NCBI RefSeq assembly: GCF_038096175.1
Contig: NZ_CP151099.1
Location: forward strand, 5,189,484 to 5,253,483
Origin: Nostoc sp. UHCC 0302
Lineage (GTDB): Bacteria; Cyanobacteriota; Cyanobacteriia; Cyanobacteriales; Nostocaceae
Length of the DNA: 64,000 nt
Reading direction: 5' to 3'
Program-made: the position numbers and the translations under genes
Part shown: piece by piece, positions 52,795 to 61,255 of the stretch
How the letters are laid out: every line of letters starts with the position of its first letter
Numbering within the stretch: position 1 is the stretch's first letter
Notes under the pieces: model-generated
Told to the model about the DNA's origin: nothing
The model's input: only the letters and a program-made list of their open reading frames with translations
Databases searched by the model: none

Positions 52795-53014
52795 TCACCT
52801 CAAAAGATTTAACTTCTAGGACAGGGCCAATCATGGCAGTTGTCATGATATCTTCACGCACCTGTCCTTTAACTTTGGCTTTTTGTCCAGCTTTGAGTAA
52901 GTTTTTGTCAGCACCTCTGAGGATTTCGTAAGTATCACCCTCATCTGTGACTAATGCCCATGCGCCGATACCAATGTTTCGGCGTTCGATTGTACCTGTA
53001 AGTGTAATGCTCAT
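52781..53014 (-). CDS. Small OB-fold-like protein, 77 aa
   Basis: Beta-rich pattern MSITLTGTIERRNIGIGAWALVT, EILRGADKNLLKAGQKAKVKG, then VLEVKSFEVI, resembling small OB-fold proteins with a single domain. Function unknown. Its 3' end overlaps the thioredoxin-like gene. Confidence 0.65.
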   Translation of the reverse strand: MSITLTGTIERRNIGIGAWALVTDEGDTYEILRGADKNLLKAGQKAKVKGQVREDIMTTAMIGPVLEVKSFEVISSD

Positions 53015-53370
53015 AATGATGGGGATTGGGGAGTGGGTAATGGGGACACTTCTCTACGAGAGGCTGCGCCTTAAGCGTAGCTGTGCCGCAGGCTTTACGA
53101 CAAGCGGTAGTTGAATCTCGCGCTCGATTTCCACGAACTTGTGCTGAGCGTCTTGCCCTGAGCGTAGCCGTACCCCTCCCGGGAAGCAAGCTACGCGTAG
53201 CGTCCCGTAGGGAAGGGAGCCGAAGTAGTCGAAACTCAGTGCATCGCTGGGGACTGGGGACTGGGCAGGGGGAGAAATAACTTACTCTTAACTCAGCACG
53301 GGCTAAACGCCCCGCTTCCGCTAACAGCACTTAGTACTCTTAATGCCCAATACCAGTACCCAGTAACCTT
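53015..53370. repeat. Dispersed repeat block
   Basis: About 350 bases packed with CTTCTCTACGAGAGGCTGCGCC, CTTGCCCTGAGCGTAGCCG and GGGAAGCAAGCTACGCGTAGCG-type elements, many self-complementary. Frames here (53083-53280, 52941-53330) are repeat-derived. Confidence 0.8.
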
Positions 53371-55218
53371 TTATGCTGTTTGCTTGTCGTTTTGCAGTGC
53401 TAAACGAGCAAGCCCATAACAAAGTAGGGCATTGGCAATGAGGAAGATGCGTGCCATGTTACTACTTCCTAATCCCCAAACTGCTGGGTCGTAAAACGCA
53501 CTTACTGTTAAGCACGCGGCTACACCAAGGGTTGAACCAATGGCAAACCATTTCCAACTAGAATTTCCTAGTAGTAATGCCATTAACACAATAGGAATTA
53601 GTACGCTGGCAAACAGGGGATTTAAAGCATCAGTTCCCTGAAGAGCATTGCCTAGTTCAGGAATTGAACTACCTAAAACTCGGAAAGGCCACTGGGGAAG
53701 GTCAAAGATATAGATTCCTTTGAGGAAGAATAATCCAGAACTACCAGCAATTAAGCCACTGGATAAAGACCAACTCCAAGAGAAGGGAAAGTAAACACGT
53801 AAAAACCAAGCTAGCAAATAGGAACCAACTACCATTAAAAGCTTGGGTAATAGTGCCACTACACCGCCATCAATCCAAAAGCCTGGGTTAAGATAGCCGC
53901 TATCTCTTAACCAACGGAAGAAATCTTGGAAAGTGATTTGTCCCTCGAAGCCCAGTTTTACTGCTGCTTCTGCGTTGAGTTGTCCAGCACCATAATAGTT
54001 GAGACCATCATCCTGGATAACTCGTGCCGACTGCTTAAGGACTTTTAAAACTTCATCTGGTTCTTTGATGCCAGTGGCTTTGATTAATGCTGCAACGCCT
54101 GCAACGTGGGGGGCAGCCATACTTGTACCCTGGAAGCCAAGAAATACGCCTTCGCCTTGTTCGTTGATGGTTTCTTGCAGAATCTTACCAGCATCGCTAC
54201 CACCAGGAGCAGAGATATCTACCCCAGCACCAAAGTTAGAATAAGGGGCTTTTTCTCCATCTGGGCCAAATGCCGAAACGCCGATTACGTAAGGATAGCG
54301 GGCAGGATAGCTTGCTCCATTAGTGTTTTCGTTCCCCGCTGCGGCAACGATCGCTACACCTTTTCTATGAGCATACTCGATCGCTTGCTTCATTAACTGG
54401 CTTTCACCAATGCCGCCCAAGCTCATATTAATTACATCTGCGCCTTTATCAGCAGCAAATTTAATCGCTTCGGCAATATCGGCAACTGTACCGCCACCAT
54501 AAGCATTAAGTACCTTCAGCGGCATGAGATTGGCTTCGTAGGCAATTCCCGCTACACCATATTTGTTATTTGTCGATTGGGCAATAGTTCCAGCAACATG
54601 AGTACCGTGTCCGTTGTCGTCTGTGGCTTCTTCTTTGTCGTTAACGAAGTCGTAGCCTTTGACGAATTTTGTCTCATACAAGTCACGGACGCGAGTAACG
54701 CCAGTGTCAATTACTGCTACTGTGATGTCTTTACCTTTGGTTTGACTCCATGCGCCTTCAACGCCGATTTTGTGGAGGTTCCACTGCTTGCTATAATATT
54801 GGTCATTAGGCCCTTTTAATGAAGGATTTACATCATCATCCTCTTGTGGGCTTAAAAATTCTCCTAACCACGCGGTTTTACCAGGATTAGGAATTCTATA
54901 GATGTAATTTGGCTCAATAAATTCTGTAACTTTGGCGAATGGAGATTTTTTCAGTTCTTTGAGTCGCTTGCGATCGCCTTTAATAATATAAACATGATCA
55001 TTCGCAGAAAACTTGTTGTCTAATTGGGGTGTAACGTTGTATTGTTGAGCGATCGCTTGCAGTTCCTGCTGCACAACCGAAGCCGGAATATCTTCCCGAA
55101 AATCAAGCAAAATCGTCTCAAACTCGCCTTTAGTTGCCAATCCCTGGAAATTTAGGAAACCAAAGATTGCAGCTACTAACCCAACGACAAACAAGCACAA
55201 TAATATAAGTTTTTTCAT
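53371..55218 (-). CDS. Subtilisin-family protease with C-terminal membrane domain
   Basis: 615 aa. N-terminal signal/anchor (residues 4-26), an inhibitor-like pro-region (about 35-110), and an S8 catalytic domain with D171 (AVIDTGV), H204 (NGHGTHVAG), oxyanion N295 (AAGNEN) and S366 (GTSMAAPHVAG). From about residue 445 the protein has five or six membrane helices, an uncommon feature in S8 enzymes, so the protease should be fixed in the membrane. It is divergent from a small membrane protein gene. Confidence 0.9.
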   Translation of the reverse strand: MKKLILLCLFVVGLVAAIFGFLNFQGLATKGEFETILLDFREDIPASVVQQELQAIAQQYNVTPQLDNKFSANDHVYIIKGDRKRLKELKKSPFAKVTEFIEPNYIYRIPNPGKTAWLGEFLSPQEDDDVNPSLKGPNDQYYSKQWNLHKIGVEGAWSQTKGKDITVAVIDTGVTRVRDLYETKFVKGYDFVNDKEEATDDNGHGTHVAGTIAQSTNNKYGVAGIAYEANLMPLKVLNAYGGGTVADIAEAIKFAADKGADVINMSLGGIGESQLMKQAIEYAHRKGVAIVAAAGNENTNGASYPARYPYVIGVSAFGPDGEKAPYSNFGAGVDISAPGGSDAGKILQETINEQGEGVFLGFQGTSMAAPHVAGVAALIKATGIKEPDEVLKVLKQSARVIQDDGLNYYGAGQLNAEAAVKLGFEGQITFQDFFRWLRDSGYLNPGFWIDGGVVALLPKLLMVVGSYLLAWFLRVYFPFSWSWSLSSGLIAGSSGLFFLKGIYIFDLPQWPFRVLGSSIPELGNALQGTDALNPLFASVLIPIVLMALLLGNSSWKWFAIGSTLGVAACLTVSAFYDPAVWGLGSSNMARIFLIANALLCYGLARLALQNDKQTA

Positions 55219-55334
55219 ACTAACTCATCACAGCTTTTTGCCAGTTTGTTCACTACCATAACTTATCTGTGTTAATTATTGGTGTATTTTGCATTTTAGT
55301 TAACTTTCTCTCAGGGTTTAGGACTGTTTAATCG

Positions 55335-55769
55335 ATGGAACGTGGTCTTTTGTGGTTACCTTTGTTAGTAATGTTTTTTTGGTTGGCTTGGCAAGGCTCG
55401 AAAGAGTATCAAAAAGTCGAAGCCTATCGCGCTTGGGCAGAGCAATTTGAACGCGCTAAGTATGATATTTATTCAGTATTGGGTCAAAAAGATAACAATA
55501 TTACTTGGGGAAAACCCACCCCAAAAGGCCCAATTAAGCTAGAAACATTTTCTTTGCTTGATGTTGAACAAGCTCGCCTTTTAATAGATGATAAGCCAGT
55601 AGATATAGAAGCACCACCAGAAAAAGGTCGGGCGATTGAATTAGAATTTATATTTTCTGAAGCTGCTAACTCGGTGCGTGTTCCGTTTACAGAAATTCCT
55701 TTAGCAGCAGAATGGGGTAAATATTTGCAAAGAACATTGCAAAGTTTACGAAAGGAACAAAATCAGTAA
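55335..55769 (+). CDS. N-terminally anchored hypothetical protein, 144 aa
   Basis: One membrane helix (residues 4-20, GLLWLPLLVMFFWLAW), then a soluble helical/beta domain with a FSLLDVEQARLLIDDKPV segment. No family recognised. The start ATG at 55335 is 116 bases from the divergent protease gene, so a shared promoter region is likely. Confidence 0.7.
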   Translation: MERGLLWLPLLVMFFWLAWQGSKEYQKVEAYRAWAEQFERAKYDIYSVLGQKDNNITWGKPTPKGPIKLETFSLLDVEQARLLIDDKPVDIEAPPEKGRAIELEFIFSEAANSVRVPFTEIPLAAEWGKYLQRTLQSLRKEQNQ

Positions 55770-55843
55770 ATAGTAGTCTTTGTTTAATATGAGCTAGACT
55801 TCTTGCTTAAAAATTTTCGTGCTAGTGAATACTATGTAAAAAG

Positions 55844-55874
55844 CTCGTGCATTCAACGAAGTCGAATGCACGAG
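55844..55874 (+). terminator. Hairpin after the 144-aa gene
   Basis: 11-bp perfect arms (55844-55854, 55864-55874) and a 9-base loop about 75 bases past the stop. Confidence 0.6.
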
Positions 55875-56424
55875 ATAAAAAATAAAATATTAAAAATGTG
55901 AATAGCTCAAAAAGTTGAAATTTTTTATATATTTAAACAGATTTTATAGTCATAACTAGTACAGCACGGCGTAAATAAACCATCCATTGAGAATACCTAA
56001 AACCTTTGTGAAAACGTAATTACGAACTTGTACTGAGCGTAGCCGAAGTATTACGTTAGCGTAGCGGGGCGGAGCATCGTTACGAATTACGAATTCCGTG
56101 TAGCGATACTAGTAGCAAAATAACGGTAAAGCTCTTTTTTAAGAGCAAAATTCAGTTATGAAACGAATTATTGGTATTGCTTTACTACTTACAGCAGTTT
56201 GGAAGTAAATGAAGTATAGCGTCTAAGTTTCAAAGCTATATACAAAGCCGGATTTAATTCTGACGCCAAGCCGCGAGCGTCTCCGGCTCCACTCCTGACT
56301 TCTGTCTCACCTCGGCTACACTCGGTGGTCGCCGAGCGCAGTCGAGGTGCGGCCACCTGAATTCTACTGTAATGCCTGTGGTTCAATTGTTAACAGTTCT
56401 TCTCAGATTAGTAATCTTCAACTT
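55875..56424. other. Repeat-bearing spacer before thiD
   Basis: Contains GCGTAGCCGAAGTATTACGTT-type repeats (56035-56075), a short TTACGAATTACGAATT STRR remnant (56082-56097), a 16-codon frame at 56158-56208 (MKRIIGIALLLTAVWK, signal-peptide-like, possibly a decayed gene) and an 18-bp-arm palindrome (56308-56349). Confidence 0.6.
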
Positions 56425-57246
56425 ATGAACGCCAAAACAATATCCAGAGTGCCTGTTGCTTTAACCATTGCTGGTTCAGATAGTGGTGGTGGCGCGGGAA
56501 TTCAAGCTGATTTACGCACCTTTGCCTTTCATTGTGTCCACGGTACAAGCGCTATAACCTGCGTCACGGCACAAAACACTCTGGGAGTGGCGCGGGTTGA
56601 TGCTATGCCAACAGAGGCTGTGGTGGCGCAAATTCAGGCAGTAGTTGAGGATATTGGCCTCCAAGCTGCGAAAACCGGAATGTTACTCAACCAGGAAATT
56701 ATCTTTGCTGTTGCTCAGCAGGTAGAAGCTTTACAAATCGATAACTTAGTGGTAGACCCGGTGATGGTATCACGCACAGGAGCGCAGTTAATTGACGATG
56801 ACGCTGTGAAGACTCTGTGCCATGCCCTTATCCCTAAAGCGGCTATTGTGACGCCAAATCGTTATGAGGCACAGATTTTGACTGGTTTACAGATTCATTC
56901 CTTGGACGATATGCAAGCCGCTGCCCAAATTATTCATCGTGAACTAGGGGTGAAAGCAGTTTTAGTAAAGGGTGGAGGTATGGAAGGTGATTTGCGTGGC
57001 GTGGATATCTGGTTTGATGGGCAGAAGTTGGAAACTTTGACAACAAAATTAGTAGATACCAAAAATACTCACGGTACTGGTTGTACATTATCAGCTGCGA
57101 TCGCAGCTAATCTGGCGAGGGGAAAAAACTTGTGGGAAGCAGTGCAACAAGCAAAAGAGTATGTTACTACTGCACTTAGTTACGCCCTAGATATTGGTAA
57201 AGGGCAAGGGCCTGTAGGACACTTCTTTCCCTTATTAAGAAAATAA
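56425..57246 (+). CDS. thiD: ThiD, hydroxymethylpyrimidine (phosphate) kinase
   Basis: Phosphorylates HMP and HMP-P in thiamine synthesis. 273 aa from the ATG at 56425 (MNAKTISRVPVALTIAGSD); the frame is open 26 codons earlier, but that part is repeat-derived. Motifs: TIAGSDSGGGAGIQADLRT, VVDPVMVSRTGAQL, and the C-terminal NTHGTGCTLSAAIAA anion-hole loop with the catalytic Asp/Cys region. No thiamine riboswitch is visible upstream. Confidence 0.93.
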   Translation: MNAKTISRVPVALTIAGSDSGGGAGIQADLRTFAFHCVHGTSAITCVTAQNTLGVARVDAMPTEAVVAQIQAVVEDIGLQAAKTGMLLNQEIIFAVAQQVEALQIDNLVVDPVMVSRTGAQLIDDDAVKTLCHALIPKAAIVTPNRYEAQILTGLQIHSLDDMQAAAQIIHRELGVKAVLVKGGGMEGDLRGVDIWFDGQKLETLTTKLVDTKNTHGTGCTLSAAIAANLARGKNLWEAVQQAKEYVTTALSYALDIGKGQGPVGHFFPLLRK

Positions 57247-57425
57247 CTCCTTCTTCCCGTTCCCCTTCATCTGCTTACGAAAATAACAGTTCTTTCCCCT
57301 TCTCAAAAAAATCTTTGCCCTCTGAGGATTTTTCTATTATTCTTGGGCATAGTTTCAGGGCTAACTATAGTCTGTTAGCATCTCTGTACAATCTAATAAC
57401 TTTAATTTTTAATACCAAGCCCCCG

Positions 57426-58016
57426 ATGCGAGCAACCACAGGTTCTGTTCACAGGAATTCGCCACCACAGGCTACTCAAGCCTATCCCCCCTCTGTACCA
57501 CTATCTGTATACAGGGAATTGTCAGTAGAGTTGCAAGCAACACAGGCAAGGTTAGATGCACTGACTACTCAAAATCAGCAGCTATTACAAGAAAATCAAG
57601 TACTCCGGCGAGAAATTACCAAAGTCGTTCACTCTTTCTCACACTTACAAAAGTTTGTGAACTCCAGTAATACCTTTGATGAGCGCCAAGTTCCCCATCC
57701 TACTGTCAAACCACCAGTAAATGAAGCGCGTTCATCTGGGCAAAGTCCGCGTCCCCGTCCACCTGTAGCCACTAAAGTACCTCCTGGCAAAAACCGCCGC
57801 CAGGAGTTCTCTGTGCCTATGGTGGATATGAATTTCCCAATGTCACAACCGATTTTTATAGAAGAGCAGGAAGTCAGATATTATCCCACTGCTGAGCCAG
57901 AAGCAAAGCAACTCAGTGGCTGGTGGTTTGTTATCGCCATCATATTAATTATGCTTACCGCCTTTAGCGCTGGGTATCTATTTGTGCGTCCCATGTTTGA
58001 ACATCAAAATCGTTAG
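57426..58016 (+). CDS. Coiled-coil membrane protein, 196 aa
   Basis: ATG at 57426 (MRATTGSVHR); a TTG 37 codons upstream would add a repeat-like leader. Residues about 40-75 are a coiled coil (LQATQARLDALTTQNQQLLQ, then ENQVLRREI), 100-145 are proline/serine-rich and one helix is near the C-terminus (about 165-188, GWWFVIAIILIMLTAFSAGYLFV). No family recognised. Downstream of thiD by 180 bases. Confidence 0.65.
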   Translation: MRATTGSVHRNSPPQATQAYPPSVPLSVYRELSVELQATQARLDALTTQNQQLLQENQVLRREITKVVHSFSHLQKFVNSSNTFDERQVPHPTVKPPVNEARSSGQSPRPRPPVATKVPPGKNRRQEFSVPMVDMNFPMSQPIFIEEQEVRYYPTAEPEAKQLSGWWFVIAIILIMLTAFSAGYLFVRPMFEHQNR

Positions 58017-58724
<708 letters not shown>

Positions 58725-58759
58725 GTTATGAGTGCTGAGGGTTAAATTTCAAGATGGTA

Positions 58760-58833
58760 GGCGTTGCTGAATAGGGGGATGAATTATATCAACATAACTA
58801 TCAGATAATTTTCTTCCTAAAATCAGCAACGCC
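58760..58833. mobile_element. MITE-like element after glnB
   Basis: 11-bp terminal inverted repeats GGCGTTGCTGA (58760-58770) and TCAGCAACGCC (58823-58833) around ~52 AT-rich bases. Such ends are typical of non-autonomous elements in Nostocales. No transposase is present. Confidence 0.5.
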
Positions 58834-58949
58834 TCCTGTAGCAGTCCTATTTGATTCATGAACTTACTCCTGAGACCCAACGGGGTGACAAAGAACAGCA
58901 TCAAACTCTTAAGAGTTTCCTAAGCAGATGTTTCATGAAATGGTATTAA

Positions 58950-60023
58950 CTAAAAAATCTGATCTTGAACAGTTTCTAAGTCTAGGTAGGAATCTGCAAC
59001 CTTGATTAAAGCCGCGCTGGTATCAGAACGAAAACTTGCAACTTCAAGACGCTTTCCATTGCCTTGGATGTCCTTCACCGCAGAAATAAAATCTCCATCG
59101 CCAGAAACTAGAATTGCTGTATCGTAGGTATTGATTAAATACTTGACTAAACCCAAGGTTAGCTCTTGATCCAGATTTCCTTTCATTGAACCATCCCTGC
59201 GCCGCACAATTTCTTTACTAACAACTTTAAATCCTAACCGTCGTATTTTTGACAGAAAACGCTGTTGTTCTTTGTTAGCTGGGTCTACTGCTGTATAAAA
59301 ATAAGTACCAGTAACCTTAGACTTGTCTGCTAATACTGAAAGCAGTTTTGCATAATCAATCTTGAAACCTCGTTGGGTAGCAGCATGATAAATATTGGCT
59401 GCATCAATAAATATTGCTACACGCTCATTCGGTTGTACATAAGTTGATTCGGTTGCTGGAGTTTCTTTACGATTTGAATTTAGCTGATACTGGACTTTGG
59501 TTAATTGCTCTGAGTTGCGAGTAGTACGCTCATTTAGACCTTGTAGCTGCTGCTGTATTTGTTTGGACTCCTCCTGTCCTATTAGTTCTACAGCCTTTTG
59601 CTGACGCTGTATTTGATTAAGTTTTCCAATAATAGGCGTTAAATGCGTTTTAGTTAGATACTTTCGTGAGTTATCTTCTGGCTGTTTCACAGTGGTAGTT
59701 AATTGCTGTAACTGATTTTCTAGCTCAACATAGCCTTGCTGCATCTCTATAATTGCAGTTTGCTGTTTTTGCTCAGTCGCCTGTAACAACTCCAAGCGGC
59801 GATGGTTGGCTTGATGTATCAGTATAAAGCTCAGAGAAAGCGGCAAAATAGCGTATTGCTGAGTTACTAGCGACATTACTCCACCTACTAGATGGCAAAA
59901 GACAGATGCCTTTTGTGCCACCTTAAATAAACTTTGATTATTTTTAGATGGTTTTTCTAACTTGCTCATTCCATGCTTCTGGGAAAGGGAAAATTTGGGG
60001 GTTGAGTTGATTGAGCTTGTCAT
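58950..60023 (-). CDS. NYN/LabA-domain protein with membrane hairpin and coiled coil
   Basis: 357 aa. Two short membrane segments near residues 36-70 (VFCHLVGGVMSL...AILPLSLSFILI), a Q-rich coiled coil (about 75-190), then a NYN (PIN-like) nuclease domain from about 205: D in VAIFIDAANIY, D in GNLDQELTLGLV, and D-D in LVSGDGDFISAV. NYN domains are ribonuclease-like; LabA and its relatives affect clock output in Synechococcus. Here the domain is membrane-tethered, which is unusual. Converges on glnB. Confidence 0.82.
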   Translation of the reverse strand: MTSSINSTPKFSLSQKHGMSKLEKPSKNNQSLFKVAQKASVFCHLVGGVMSLVTQQYAILPLSLSFILIHQANHRRLELLQATEQKQQTAIIEMQQGYVELENQLQQLTTTVKQPEDNSRKYLTKTHLTPIIGKLNQIQRQQKAVELIGQEESKQIQQQLQGLNERTTRNSEQLTKVQYQLNSNRKETPATESTYVQPNERVAIFIDAANIYHAATQRGFKIDYAKLLSVLADKSKVTGTYFYTAVDPANKEQQRFLSKIRRLGFKVVSKEIVRRRDGSMKGNLDQELTLGLVKYLINTYDTAILVSGDGDFISAVKDIQGNGKRLEVASFRSDTSAALIKVADSYLDLETVQDQIF

Positions 60024-60480
60024 TTGATGTCTCCTAATGGTTTACTGATTTTGTAGTAAGGTATTAAGAACCCGGAAGTTAGTAAAGTTATCAAGCTTGC
60101 ATTGGATGAGAGCCAACTTCTTAAAATCTTTACTTTTCGGATACTTTGCAGAATAACTAATTACCAAACCCAACAGTCAACCCAACTTGTTAGGTAATTT
60201 ATCTGATGACATCTGTAGCTTGTTTTTTAGAGATTTTTAGAGGTTTTGCATGACTACCCAACTTTTTGTTGGGTAATTTAAAATAGCTGAATCAAAACTA
60301 TATTTTCTTGTTAATATAAAAAATATTCCTTATGATATGTAACTTTATACAATATATTTTTCTGGAAAAATTCAAATATATTTACAGAGGAACTAATAGT
60401 AATAGAACAAGATTGTTTGAAAAATCACATTTTGGTATAATCTGAAAATTATCTACTAAAACTAAAGATTTATTCATAAA
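60024..60480. other. Spacer with promoter for the 60.5-63.7 kb operon
   Basis: AT-rich. TACCCAAC-TTTTT-GTTGGGTA hairpin at 60255-60275 may be a terminator for an unknown transcript or a folded regulatory RNA. The promoter for the next operon lies at 60413-60441. Confidence 0.55.
60413..60441 (+). promoter_or_regulatory. Sigma70-type promoter of the unknown operon
   Basis: TTGTTT (60413-60418), 17-base spacer, TATAAT (60436-60441), then the ATG at 60481. Confidence 0.7.
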
Positions 60481-60678
60481 ATGGAAATACAACTTTGTTC
60501 AATTTGTAAACAAACTGAGGAAAAAACAGGTATTGATATTGGTCTCTTGTTAGAAAAATTAAGCTCCGTCAAAGGAAAAGAGCTTTCTGAATATGAAAAA
60601 AAGTACTTGTGTTTATCTTTGGCTTCATATACAACTGCTCAAATAGCTTATTTTATGTATAAACATGAATTATTATAA
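60481..60678 (+). CDS. Small HTH-like unknown protein, 65 aa
   Basis: First gene of the operon. An N-terminal CSICKQ, then a helical KELSEYEKKYLCLSLASYTTAQIAYFMYKHELL C-terminal part, read as two helices that look like a turn-helix (ASYTTAQIAYFMY) of the kind in cyanobacterial signalling-adaptor domains. Family not assigned. AT-rich gene, unlike its neighbours outside the operon. Confidence 0.6.
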   Translation: MEIQLCSICKQTEEKTGIDIGLLLEKLSSVKGKELSEYEKKYLCLSLASYTTAQIAYFMYKHELL

Positions 60679-60714
60679 GTAGAACAAGCTTCTACTTATA
60701 CAGATATAAAAAGG

Positions 60715-60990
60715 ATGATGAGGAATATGAAAAGTGAAATGTCACAAGAAAATAGTGTGAATTATTGTATAAAACAAATTATGGGTTTAGACCGTAGACC
60801 TAGTTGGCCTCTTGTAATTAACTTTTTAAAAGAGAAAGGTTTTGTGAAAGCAAAAACTCCGATACAAAAAATAAAAAATAAAGCGTATCTTTTGATAGGG
60901 GATGGAGTGCATAACCGCACACCAGAAGAAATCCAAAAAATTTTAGAAGAGAATGGGATTAAAGGCATAAAAATACAGAATATTAATTAG
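60715..60990 (+). CDS. Small basic unknown protein, 91 aa
   Basis: Lysine-rich (many K, I, N), 91 aa. A helical first part, then VINFLKEKGFVKAKTPIQKI and EEIQKILEENGIKGIKIQNI as two alpha/beta-like units. I do not recognise it. 36 bases after the HTH-like gene and 15 before the next, so part of one transcript. Confidence 0.55.
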   Translation: MMRNMKSEMSQENSVNYCIKQIMGLDRRPSWPLVINFLKEKGFVKAKTPIQKIKNKAYLLIGDGVHNRTPEEIQKILEENGIKGIKIQNIN

Positions 60991-61005
60991 ATATAGTTAA
61001 ATAAA

Positions 61006-61188
61006 ATGCCTAGTAGTAATAAAAACTCAAATATAGATAATCAAGAACTGTTTTTAATTGAAGGCCCTTTAGAAGAACTTGAGAAAATTGTATATCTTTT
61101 TGAATATGGAGAGCTAAGTAAATTACTTGGTAATGAAGTTATAGATGTAAGTGTAGTTTCTGAAGTAGGAATAAATACAGATAGCTAA
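61006..61188 (+). CDS. Stand-alone copy of the N-terminal domain of the 590-aa protein
   Basis: 60 aa. NQELFLIEGPLEELEKIVYLF and the following GELSKLLGNEVIDVSVVSEV match residues 12-58 of the next gene almost exactly. At DNA level 61039-61191 and 61286-61438 differ at 13 of 153 positions. The stop TAA aligns with CAA (Gln) of the long gene, so one base change created a short separate domain. It may be a partner module or a decaying duplication. Confidence 0.65.
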   Translation: MPSSNKNSNIDNQELFLIEGPLEELEKIVYLFEYGELSKLLGNEVIDVSVVSEVGINTDS

Positions 61189-61255
61189 TCGTAAATTTAA
61201 GTGATGTACTTAAGGAATGGAAACCAAACTTTTAATTAGTAAATAGCTAGAAAAT

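Noticed and set aside
52941-53330. 129-codon minus frame and 65-codon plus frame (53083-53280)
   Set aside because: Arg-rich translation of a dispersed repeat block.
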